Of a DNA stretch of 64,000 bases, positions 32,607-42,495 are shown piece by piece. The first letter of the stretch is position 1. Each line of letters opens with the position of its first letter. A program made the position numbers and the translations under genes. Below the pieces are notes generated by a model. That model saw only the letters and a list, made by a program, of their open reading frames with translations. It ran no database searches and was not told where the DNA came from. This stretch comes from Phallus indusiatus (Eukaryota; Basidiomycota; Agaricomycetes; Phallales; Phallaceae). The stretch covers positions 2,170,001 through 2,234,000 of the forward strand of contig JAQFWX010000001.1 of NCBI GenBank assembly GCA_027605045.1, read 5' to 3'.

Positions 32607-34189
32607 TTAGTAGCCACAATGTTTATACCATGCACTTGCATGCTCAGCCTTTATGCTCCACACTGCTTCATGTAGACGCATATATATTTCACCCTCATCA
32701 TCCCCCAGCACTGCCAGTCGCATGAGATTGCCGTTTCGCCGGATGACATTTTTGACATATGAGAATGCTGTTAGGGCTACTCAGCTCACACTAGAGGGAG
32801 GGGATCCTAAGAGAATATATTAAGGAGAATACTAACTACTCACCTAGAGGGAGGGGATCCTAAGAGAACAAGCTTAGGGACCCTCACTCTAGGTACAGCT
32901 ACTATATACATAAACGACGACGCGGCGTGCGGCCCTGGCACAGCTAAGTGCCAGGCGCCCAAGCCGAACCTAAGCGACGTGATGTCACGGGCATCACGCC
33001 GGGTACGAGCGCGCGACGCGCGCGAGTAGAGAAAGTGAAATAGAGACAAAACAAGGAAGCGGAAAGTAAAAGTAAGACACGGAAATAATAAATGGAATAG
33101 AAATGAAGTGATGCCGATGGTAATAATCAAGGAAAATGAGAGACGGCGGTAGCGTACCCTGACAAATGCAAGCTCGATTGGATTGTAGTCAGGAGAATAT
33201 GGGGGGAGGAATTCGACCTTTACACCACTAAAAAGTAGCTGTTAGACTACTCAGAAGCTTTTGAATATACTTACCGGCTTGTGATCATGTCCAGAACCTC
33301 TTGACATTTGTGGATACGACAATTATCCATAACAAGAACTGAATTTGGATGCGGATATGGTTGCATTTGATCAAGAAGACCTTCAATGAATGTTGCAAAG
33401 CTTGCTGTGTTGAATGATCCCTCAATGATGTTGACGTGTAGAATACCGGAGATTGATAGCGCAGGAAGAATGGAATATCTATTTTTTTTGTCAGAAATCA
33501 TGTATAAAGTAACAATGAACACACAATACCTTTTTCCCCTAATAAAAAAGCTTTTGCGCATGGCTTTCTCACCGGAAATGGCCCAGGCACGGTTCTGAAA
33601 TATTGTGCGCCGATCACATGCACTCTCGTCCACAAAGACAAGTTGTTCAGGTGCATAGTTCGAAATCCGAAGGATATACTCAGCACGTTGTTCATCAGAG
33701 CGTTCGAGAGCAACAGTAGTAATCTAGATTCATTTGTTTGTCAGGAGCCGGGATCATAAGTCAACGGACAAATACACACTTACCTTCTTCATTGTGAAGC
33801 CACTGCGCTGCAGAGCTCTCCAAATTGTTGCCTGAGAAGCTTTTTTCGCACATATTTCTTCCACCTCCATTTGTAGCTCATTCAGAAAGACATCATTCGT
33901 TCGTTCAATACTTGCATGCAGAAACTGAAAAGATTCATGAGAATAACACCAAACAAAGATAGTGAGCACTTACATCAACATCCTCACCATCAAGAATACG
34001 TTTCCGACCTTGTTTTGCACCTGCTACCCGATTTATGGGGCTCCCAGTCAAGAAATGGCGGTCCGACATTGTGTTGATTGTTTTGACACTAAGATCGGTC
34101 AATGCGGAAACTTCAAGGGGCGAGAAATGCTTCAGAAGTCGAATAACAGTCCAAGCGTGATCATCCGAGACTTTTTGGCCTTGTTTCAT
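32607..34189 (-). pseudogene. DD34E (DDE_3-type) transposase, interrupted by a solo LTR
   Basis: Exons 34189-33974, 33924-33784, 33723-33530, 33478-33275, then 33227 to 32607 with the LTR inside. Introns are 47-60 bp. A helix-turn-helix region (LLKHFSPLEVSALTDLSVKTI) is followed by the catalytic motifs LVFVDESACD, VLVMDNCRIHK and PPYSPDYNPIE. 34 residues separate the second Asp and the Glu, the Tc1 spacing. The C-terminus is HASAWYKHCGY. The LTR duplication AATGC (GCATT on the gene strand) splits ELAF|SYVKN, and the frame is restored without it. The start is uncertain: an open stretch reaches 34333, with a possible acceptor in between. It cuts and pastes the element's ends when intact. Confidence 0.88.
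32769..33164 (-). mobile_element. Solo LTR inside the transposase
   Basis: 396 bp, TGTTAGGGCTACTCAGC...TACCCTGACA, duplication AATGC (32764-32768 and 33165-33169). It belongs to the element 2 family. Confidence 0.93.
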
Positions 34190-34514
34190 CCCCGGAAACT
34201 CGACGTTGGTGGTGGCGAAGGTGCGGATAAGGATGGGGCAGGATGCAAAAGAGCGGAGTTTGAATTCTGCTGCTTCGTCGCATTGAGCCAGTGCTTTTTG
34301 CTGGAAATAACAGCAAAGAATAAATTTATGCATACTTTGGGCAATATAATCTTATCCAGGTGAGAATAACAATTTTTTTTTTTTACACCCTAAAACTTTT
34401 AGGAATAAGTACTTCAATGATAACCTTCGAAAAAAACTCTTTTTTTTACTATTACTTGACAACCAAAATTAAGTATTCCACAAATAAAAATTTTTGATGT
34501 TTATTTGGTATAAT

Positions 34515-35779
34515 TATCTCTCATATTCACGAAGATATGGATTTTTTCGTCGAGGTCATAAACGCATGGCGGAGTTGGAAAACAATTTTGCAAACGGCAA
34601 TAAATGAATCTGAATCTCATGAAACAAACGACACTTCTAACAACCTTTCCATTGATTCATTAATGATTTTGGATAAAAGTAATCTACACACTCAGCACCA
34701 TCAATCTTTAATCATTGATGATATTTTTTATCGTCCATTAGAACTTGAATACATGGCTTTATGGGAACAGCTACAAAACTTCAAAAAGGAGAAACTGAAG
34801 AATCGCCATACATCGAATAGCACTGATAATTCCAATATATTTCGTTTTCATCCTAAACACCCTCTGCATAATACCCATTGTTTGAAACGATTCATTAATC
34901 CCACAACGCCTGTTTTAATTGGTTGCTCAATTCCTCGTCGTGATAAATCTGATCAACTTGAAAAATATGCTGCAGCTATGCTAACTTTATTTAAACCATG
35001 GTCTAGAGACTTAGATAATATTTTAAAATCTGAAGAAGACACATGGTCAGAAGTATATAATAATAGCTGGCCCCACTTTAAACCCGAACATAAAAAAGTT
35101 ATTGATAATATGCAATCTGTTTATGAATGTCGAGATGCTGCGCATGATTTATCTGCAACTCGTCATCAGCGTTTAATTGAACTCGGCATGAATTCCCTCG
35201 CTACTAATACTATTGAAGAATCTAATTCAATCTATGAAAATGATCCTATTTGGATATTTGGAATGCAAGACTTACAGCCTGGAGAAAATTCTGAATTAAA
35301 CGAGAACCTATTGGACATTCCTCTTTGTATTAATAAAAACGATGAACAGGCTGCACTACATTTTTATGAGATAGCCTCAAATAGTAATATCTACACTCAT
35401 ACAGGTAATTGTGATTATATTCATCCGACACATCTTACAGTTGGTTGTGGCACACATCTTGATATCGAATATGCTAAAAATCAGCATAAAATACTCATGA
35501 AACAGAAAGAATATAAGATAAATTCTCAGAAAGTTTCCTCCGAAACCCATCCAAATAATCCTCTTGAATTACATCAATCTAATAGTAATTTCTCTAATGA
35601 TAATGCTGCACTAGCTTATATGACTACTTTACACGATGAATATCTCGCTATTCAAGAGAAATTACAACAATCCGACCCAATTAGATGGAACAACTTACTA
35701 CCCTATCAGCATATATGTTCAATATTGGTCGAAAAATACACATTTAATACCGAACAACAGGCTGCATTTCTACTATTTA
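34515..35779 (+). pseudogene. Helitron piece 8 (Rep-helicase linker)
   Basis: Open from at least ATG 34537. It contains FYRPLELEYMALWEQ, FRFHPKHPLHNTHCLKRF, VLIGCSIPRRD and YAAAMLTLFKPW, which are typical of the segment between Rep and helicase in fungal Helitrons. It is cut at AAFLLF by a solo LTR. Confidence 0.86.
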
Positions 35780-36176
35780 TGTTAGGCCTACTCAGCTCAC
35801 ACTAGAGGGAGGGGATCCTAAGTAATATATTGGAAGATAACTATACTACTCACCTAGAGGGAGGGGATCCTAAGAGAACAAGCTTAGGGACCCTCACTCT
35901 AGGTACAGCTACTATATACATAAAACGACGACGCGGCGTGCGGCCCTGACACAGCTAAGTGCCAGGCGCCCGAGCCGAGCCTAAGCGACGTGATGTCACG
36001 GGCATCACGCTGTGTACGAGCACGCAACGCGCGCGAGTAGAGAAGGTGAAATATAGACGGAGAAAACAAACGGATGGTAGAGGTAATGCACGGGAAATAT
36101 AAATAAGATAGAAATAGATATATACCGATGATAATAAATAAGGAAAAATGAGGGGACGCGGTAGCGTACCCTGACA
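35780..36176 (-). mobile_element. Solo LTR, family of gypsy element 2
   Basis: 397 bp, duplication ATTTA (35775-35779 and 36177-36181). It begins TGTTAGGCCTACTC, with one base different from the sister copies. Confidence 0.92.
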
Positions 36177-36693
36177 ATTTACTGATCACTATGGTAAATC
36201 ACTAAATAGTGACATCCCTCCCATTCGAATGCTAATAGCTGGTCCTGGTGGTACAGGTAAATCGCAAATTTTTGATGCTATCAAAGAGTTTTTTATATGT
36301 TGCAATCACTCCCAATATTTAAAAATATGTGCCCCAACTGGTTTAGCTGCCAATAACATTGGTGGTTCAACAATACATTCCGAAGCTTCATTAAGAGTCA
36401 TTAGAAAGAACCTACATGCTAATACACCTCAAGGACGAAAATTGAGAGAAAACCTTGAAAATCACTGGCAAAATATAACATCTCTTATCTGCGACGAAAT
36501 ATTTTTCCTAGGGGCAAAAGATAATAGCATTATGTCTGGAAATCTTAATATTGCTTGCGCGAACTCTTCCTATTCTCCATATGGAAATTTAAATGTTTTA
36601 TTTGCTGGTGATCCTGCCCAATTACCTGCTCCATGTGCTACACCTCTATATAACCACGATGCAATTGCACTCTACCGAACAGGAGAGTTCAAC
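36177..36693 (+). pseudogene. Helitron piece 9 (helicase, Walker A/B)
   Basis: LLFT continues as DHYGKSLNSDIPP. It contains Walker A GPGGTGKS (about 36241-36264), APTGLAANNIGG..TIHS, Walker B-like ICDEIFFLG and motif III LFAGDPAQLPAP. This places it in the PIF1-like SF1 helicases. Confidence 0.93.
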
Positions 36694-37659
36694 TGTCAGG
36701 GTACATCTCAGGTTAACGGTCACTCTAGTATATTAGCGTAGTATAGTATAACCTACTTAGATGCCTACGCACTCTACGTCGGTCATACGGTACCCGGTAT
36801 ACCGGTCCGTATTCATCCCTCGCGTATTCTTCCGAACTCTCCCCGTTTCTCCGTTCGCTCCATTCTGCCCTATCTCCCTCTCTCTCTATGTCATCCGTAC
36901 TGTCCTCGGCTACCGTCCTTCCTATTGGTAGATAATGCACCTGATAGCTATTGGTTAGAGATAGCGTAATCATGTATATATTAAGGCTCTCAACGGATTA
37001 GAGGTCACACAGGTTTAACCCGCAGGTACCTGTATCCGTACCCGCAGGTCATGGGTACCCGTCACACAGGTACCCGGCGCCTAATTGACCCGGGTCGGGT
37101 ACAGGTAGCCATTTTCGAAACCACAGGTACCCGTGCTAACCCGCCCTATAAGACATAGTGACAAGTGGGTGATTTTCGAGTGGTGTTTGTCGTGATTTTT
37201 TTTTTATTTTGGCTCTAGAGAGCTCAAATCTTACTTAAAATGGAAATAAAAAAATATGTCAACAATATTTTTTAATTCTCTACAAGATAAGTTGGGCGCT
37301 TAAATAAGCGCCCATCTCGCTTAATAACTTAATCTAGTAACATATAGTCACGCGTGACATTATCTGCAGGTAACACACAGGTACCTGCAGATTACCTGTT
37401 GTCACAGGTTGACCTGCCTACCCGCAGGTTGTCACGTGACCCGTGGGTCAAAACCCGGGTCAGGTCGAGGATACCCAAATTTTTGACACTGACCCGCGGG
37501 TACGGGTACCCGTACCCGCGGATCCAACCCGTTGAGAGCCTTAGTATATATACAGCTGTGTGCGCATGAGTAGTTCCTTGCGCTATTATAGACTGGGTTA
37601 CTGGGTTATAGTAGCAGTCTGATCCTTAAGTCTAATCACTGAACGATCGTGCCCTAACA
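36694..37659 (+). mobile_element. Solo LTR (fourth family) carrying a hAT MITE
   Basis: TGTCAGGGTACATCTC...GTGCCCTAACA with the duplication TCAAC (36689-36693 and 37660-37664). It is 966 bp in total, or 396 bp once the MITE (562 bp) and one 8-bp duplication are removed, the usual LTR length here. It shares the ends of the other gypsy LTRs but has a different interior. Confidence 0.88.
36982..37543. mobile_element. hAT-type MITE
   Basis: 562 bp with terminal inverted repeats TAAGGCTCTCAACGG and an 8-bp duplication GTATATAT (36974-36981 and 37544-37551), as expected for hAT. The subterminal regions are full of ACCCG/GGTACCCG and CCCGCGGGTA motifs. No transposase is encoded, so it must be moved in trans. 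Confidence 0.9.
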
Positions 37660-37871
37660 TCAACACTCTTAATGAGAAAGATAAATATGTTGCAGAAGGC
37701 ATTTTTGCATGGAGACAAATCAACATGTATATTGTTTTGAAACAAATTATGCGACAAAAAGAACCGCACTTCCAATCATTATTAACCAGGTTACGGTATG
37801 GTAACTGCACCCGAAATGACTATGCTTACTTACAGCAGTTTATAATACAAAATCGTTCGGAACGTGTAAAC
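37660..37871 (+). pseudogene. Helitron piece 10 (helicase)
   Basis: GEFN continues as TLNEKDKYVAEGIFAW. LKQIMRQKEPHFQSLLTRLRYGNCTRNDYAYLQQ matches the mid-helicase region of PIF1-like Helitron proteins. Confidence 0.9.
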
Positions 37872-38218
37872 TGTCAGGGTACGCTACCGCGTCCCCTCGT
37901 TTTTCCTTATATATTATCATTGGTATATGCTCCCCTACATTTTATTTATATTTCCCATATATTATTTCCACCCTTCGTTCGCTCCCTCCGTCTCTATTCC
38001 ACTTTCTCTACTTGCGCGCGTCGCGCGCTCGTACCCGGCGTGATGCCTACGGCGTCACGTCGCTTATGTTCGGTTCGGGCGTCTGGCACTTAGCTGTGTC
38101 AGGGCCGCACGCTGCGCTATCGTTTTTCATGTATATAGTCGCAGTCCCTAGAGTGAGGGTCCCTAAGCTTGTTCTCTTAGGATCCCCTCCCTCTAGTCTG
38201 AGCTGAGTAGCCCTAACA
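37872..38218 (+). mobile_element. Solo LTR, shortened copy
   Basis: 347 bp, duplication TAAAC (37867-37871 and 38219-38223). It has a single copy of CTTAGGATCCCCTCCCTCTA where its sisters have two, which accounts for the 50-bp shortfall. Confidence 0.92.
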
Positions 38219-39027
38219 TAAACACCGAACTATTATCAGTAGCCAACTGGATACACAATCAGCAGTTTTTTGCACCGCTTATTTGCTATACAAATTTAAT
38301 TCGAGATATTCACAATTTCAAATGTGCTGAATCATTCGCAAAACTCACGAATCAAGAGTACCACTACTATCATTCATGTGATACACTTAAAGGCATAAAT
38401 ACTACTCTAAAAAATACCATTGCAGAAGCTGCATGGAATATGCGCATAAAAGATGCCAATGATCTCGCTGGAAAATTACCTCTTATTCCGGGTATGCCAG
38501 TTTTCTTAACAGAAAATGTTGCAACTGAACTCGGTCTTTCCAATGGCTCAGAAGGAACTTTGATAAATTTGAAGTACTACGAGTATTCCGACCGTCGATA
38601 TCCTATTTATGCAACAGTTGAATTTCCTTCTTATCACAATCCATGGTCAGAATCAAAGCAGGTAATAATTCAACCCATAAACTCAGATATCAAATTCAAA
38701 TATCCAAAAACAGATAAAGTCTTTCCACTAAAAAGAGTACAATTACCACTGATACCTGCATTTGCATACACTGCTCACAATTCTCAGGGCCGTTCATTGA
38801 ATGCAGCACTGATTGACTTAGAAGGATGCCCGAGTATTGCAACTGCATATGTAATGCTATCACGAATTCGCACTACTTCTGGTATTTCTATCCTCAGACC
38901 TTTCAGCTTCGATAAAATTCATTCGCACACTCCAAAAGAAATTCGCGATGAAATAGAAAGGCTTAATGATTTACACTGTGACACAATGAGAACTGCAGAA
39001 ATAAATTTAAAATGGTATTATGATTGA
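38219..39027 (+). pseudogene. Helitron piece 11 (helicase C-terminus)
   Basis: VN continues as TELLSVANWIHNQQFFAP. It contains LPLIPGMPVFLTENVATELGLSNGSEG and the final helicase motifs AFAYTAHNSQGRSLNAALIDL and AYVMLSRIRTTSGISILRPF. It ends at TGA 39025-39027. Confidence 0.93.
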
Positions 39028-39035
39028 AATACAGC

Positions 39036-40601
39036 CTATACTGTCTCGTCTACAGGCTCTATTTCACACACTATACCCAATTCATCGTTCCTAACAGCAC
39101 GATCGTATGCTTCTTTTATCCGTGCTGTAAAAGTAATCACAACCCCACTTCGCTTTACATCCGGATCACATTTTGTAGTCCCATGAAGATACTCGGGACA
39201 AAATATTAAAAGTGTGTCGCGTGCTGGACAGACCCTGACCCCCAATGATGCATCAATATAATTACCGCCTGAAGGATTGCCTACTACACCGATATCTTCA
39301 TGCCTCGTAATCCACGAAAACGAATATTTAGAATAGGTTTGATCTGTATGGGTAGGCCTGTAGACAATTAAGACGGTGCTGACACCTATACACAATATAT
39401 ACACTTACGCTGCGTAGTTTAAAGCCACATAACCCTCGCAAGGTGCACGCGATGAAAATGGGAATCGCAACGTATACCCCAAATAGCGAATTGAATAGCC
39501 CTGTTTATCTCCAAAATCGTCTAAGTGTAAAGAAATCACCATATTAATACATAACTCGCTCGCCTACCTTTATCATACCTTCCTGACATTTCAGGCATTC
39601 CGGAATCTTCAATCGCAGTTTCGACACAGTGCACGACCTCCTTAGGAGCACGAACACAAAAAAGCTGCCATGCTACAGCCATAACTCCCAAAATATTCCG
39701 GTCTTTATTCTGCTTCTCCGTTTCCGATAGCGAATCAGCATTCTTGAAATTATTTACCAAGCCCCACACGCGACATGTTCGAGGGCCCGCATTCCAACCA
39801 TATTGCACCATACTTCCATCGTGCCCTGGCTGAAATTTTGTGTAAATATACGCTATTTCACACTGTCACAGAACATACCCTGACATTCCGCCTATCCAAT
39901 ATCGCCTCTTCAATTACAGTATTGGCACTTTGAAGCAACTCAGGTACCTTTCCCATCCACAAAAATTCGGCTCTCATTGGACGGTACCGTATACCAGCCA
40001 TCTTTATCGTCCACTACAAAATTACACTGTGTCGGATCGCAAAACCTCTCATTACCCTTATCGATAAGATGTCGACGCATCTTGATACTCGGGAAATATT
40101 TACGCTCGCGCTGCACTAAATGTACTCCCATCTCCACATATGATAGTGCCGCGCTTCGTAAATGTAATGTCGACACCTATATAGCGCTAAATACTCCAAA
40201 AATACAGAAAGTGTATTTTACTTACTAAGGTGCGCTTGGTTTGCCGTAAATACATCCGTCTGGTCGATATCTGGCGCCGATACAGTTCGATTGCAGCTTT
40301 TAAATCGCTGTAATGAGATTTCGCGGCAAGCTCAAACACGAGACTTTCCTGCACCGCATGTTAGATTAATAAAATCTTGGAACTTTGGCGGCTTACATCG
40401 CAATTTTGTTGCAGTCCAACAGATTCACCCAACTCCCGCAATAGCTTACGCGTTGAAGACCGTATAAAACCCGCTCTCAAATCGTCCACGAAATCGCCAC
40501 ATGTCGACACTAAACGTACGACTGATTATCGATGAAAACTACACAGATGGAGGGGGGGGAAAAGGCTCACATTCATACTGCTCGCGTCTCCTCTTTCCCA
40601 T
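39036..40601 (-). CDS. TET/JBP-like 2-oxoglutarate/Fe(II) dioxygenase, one apparent frameshift
   Basis: Exons 40601-40571, 40509-40397, 40348-40226, 40176-39879, 39829-39568, 39520-39409 and 39357-39036. Introns of 47-61 bp, all GT..AG, phases fitting, about 419 residues. The catalytic part reads EGYVALNYAAPTHTD (HxD iron ligands), then GNYIDASLGVRVCPARDTLL, LHGTT (distal His) and RSGVVITFTARI (Arg for 2-oxoglutarate). This pattern and order resemble the TET/JBP nucleic-acid oxygenases that are expanded in basidiomycetes, but another double-stranded beta-helix dioxygenase group is possible. Exon 4 is 298 nt where 297 or 300 would fit, so one base is extra or missing between FVVDDKDG and RPMRAEFLW (about 39980-40010). 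It converges on the Helitron with 8 bp between stops. Confidence 0.65.
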
Positions 40602-40642
40602 CACGAACCCGAAATAACAATCAAACCCGGCGATATTCAAAC

Positions 40643-40665
40643 CGGCGCTTTAGTATGCAGCGCCG
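40643..40665. other. Perfect 7-bp hairpin upstream of the dioxygenase gene
   Basis: CGGCGCT-TTAGTATGC-AGCGCCG, 42 bp before the dioxygenase ATG. It may be a regulatory palindrome. It was considered as a Helitron 3' hairpin but no CTRR end follows. Confidence 0.4.
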
Positions 40666-42495
40666 ACAGGCGTAATCGCACTGTATGCCTGTTCAGTACT
40701 TCAGTGCTGGCAAAATCACCGTCGCGGCAGACTGCAAAAAAAAAAGGAAGTGAATGGGTAAAGAAGATATTCTGTATGAGAAATTGAAGCGGCGTACGAA
40801 AAATTTTCACCCTGCAAGCCATTCAACTAGGCTGATGATACTGGAGATTAATCCGTCTATCATCGCGCCGGCCGAAAAGAGAAAAAAACGCCACCATACG
40901 TCGTACACCAGCAAACTCATCCCGGTAATGAACTGTGGACAAAAGCACTACCGTAATAGCGGAAAAAAGAGTAGTTCGCGAGGGAAATGGTACCACAAGA
41001 GGGAAAAAAACTGGCGACGATCAACGTCAACAAAAGACGAACTATAATTGAAACTCCGCTGAGCGCTACACTCTCCAACTCTGTATCTGCATTATGCATT
41101 ACCATTATGTAACATCAAGCTTTGGTCCCTGCCGCACCGTCGGCCTTCGCCTACCTCATGGTCGTCCGTGTCCTTAAGGAATAGAAGCGGGCTGATCAGC
41201 GTCAAGAAGCGTCAAGATAGTAGTTCAATACGTCGAGCTAAAGAAGCATCGAACGTTATTTATTCTACTTCGGAAATATATAGGTAACGTTGCCTCATTA
41301 TTGATATCACAATTGATCTACTTTGTCTTCTCTACTAGAGAAGAGAAGATATTTCCGAGTTCTAACTGCGGCAGTTGTGCGATTCACAAATGGGATCTCT
41401 GTCTTGGTGTTTCTCATCATTAATGGACAAGAAGCACCGTTTCATATTAGCGGATGGAAGCCCTTGTGAGACGAAATAGAACCCGGGGGATTGGTGGGTG
41501 CGTGAACGAAGCAGCATTGAAAGGTGCTGCAACTTATAAATTTCGCAATTTTCCTTCGTAATCATTCGTCGACATTTTTATCGATGATGTCTCCTCGCAA
41601 TTGATGTTATTTGATGAAGCCTTCGATAGGAGATCATTCAGCAATGAGTCAGAACAATATTTCTCGTGTTACTCCCCATCTAGCATTAATATAAGTCACA
41701 GTTCTGTGATTTGCTGATGTCCATGATCATGCATCAATGCCGCCCAAGGACCAGTTACATGTTATATCAAACATCAAAAATGGACACAGCCTTTCTTCGG
41801 GTCTTCCACTCATCCAGTTCACCCCGTTGTTGCTTCTGTCTCGTGCGTATCAGGTACATTTCGGAGACGTCAAATATGATATCCATTAATCAACATTCTG
41901 TTCTCATACCTCACTATGTATTTCATCTCAGCATTTTTCACCGCCGTAGTTGCTAATCATATACCCACAGTTATAATCTCATGAAAGTCTAGTGTTCATT
42001 CAGATTGGAAATTTGTATTCAAATCCGTCCAACCACAACTTGGATTCAACAAGGATACCAAGTCATCGTTCTTCCTTTCACCCACCACGGACACCACGAC
42101 GCAGGGTATATTTTCTTCTGAGATGCATGTACGATATATGAATGCTGTTCACTCTTGGCACTAGTGTTCGTGCCAAACGATCCCGTGCCTTCTATCAAGC
42201 TGTAATGCACACATGCGCAGCCTGAGTTGGTGCTACATAAATAGGACTGGCGATGCAAATCGGCGACCCCCCGCTTCGTGGGGGCTACAAAATTAGACGG
42301 TGTCACGGAAGGACTAGTCTATTCACAGTGTACAGTATAAAGTGGCGACTACGGGAATTTTGACGCCTAGCACCAAAGCGTTTCAACCGAGAAATTTACG
42401 TCTGACAGGTATAAAAACTACAATGTAACATCCAACTCTTTTTAGACATCTTCATACGCTCCCCTCAGATATTGAAACTCTCAATATCTACATCA
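40666..42495. other. Non-coding part of array unit 1
   Basis: No supported gene. 41370-41670 is shared with 47240-47580 and 60560-60870 (motifs such as TCATTCGTCGACATTTTTAT in this copy). The segment before 42496 contains the likely promoter of the membrane-protein pseudogene. Confidence 0.5.

Larger units (their letters stand above)
30602..34514. mobile_element. Tc1/mariner-like DNA transposon with accessory gene
   Basis: Between Helitron pieces 7 and 8. Candidate TA duplication at 30600-30601 and 34515-34516. The inward ends ATTTGGACCAAAT (left) and ATTATACCAAAT (right, minus strand) are weakly similar inverted ends. It encodes a DD34E transposase on the minus strand and an AT-hook protein on the plus strand, converging with about 40 bp between the stops. 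A solo LTR (32769-33164) is inserted in the transposase. The exact ends are the least certain part: the Helitron frame across this junction appears shifted by one. Confidence 0.65.
12784..39027 (+). pseudogene. Helitron Rep/PIF1-helicase gene split by ten insertions
   Basis: An AT-rich ORF in 11 pieces that reads as one protein of roughly 2,100 residues once the insertions are removed. Order: an N-terminal region with Cys-rich motifs and a DUF6570-like part (pieces 1-5), a Helitron-like N domain with the HUH motif LHCHSLIWLE (piece 6), the catalytic-tyrosine motif YITNYITK (piece 7), the linker (piece 8), and an SF1 PIF1-like helicase with GPGGTGKS, CDEIFFLG, GDPAQLPAP and the C-terminal TAHNSQGRSL..MLSRIRT (pieces 9-11). 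Rep nicks and joins DNA and the helicase unwinds it during rolling-circle transposition. For nine LTR-type insertions, removing the element and one 5-bp duplication keeps the frame. The Tc1 junction appears out of frame by one. It also carries a TGA in piece 5. It is clearly inactive. Confidence 0.92.

Noticed and set aside
40643..40720. Hairpin as the Helitron 3' terminus
   Set aside because: No CTRR tetranucleotide follows at the expected 10-12 nt, and there is no clear host A/T junction.
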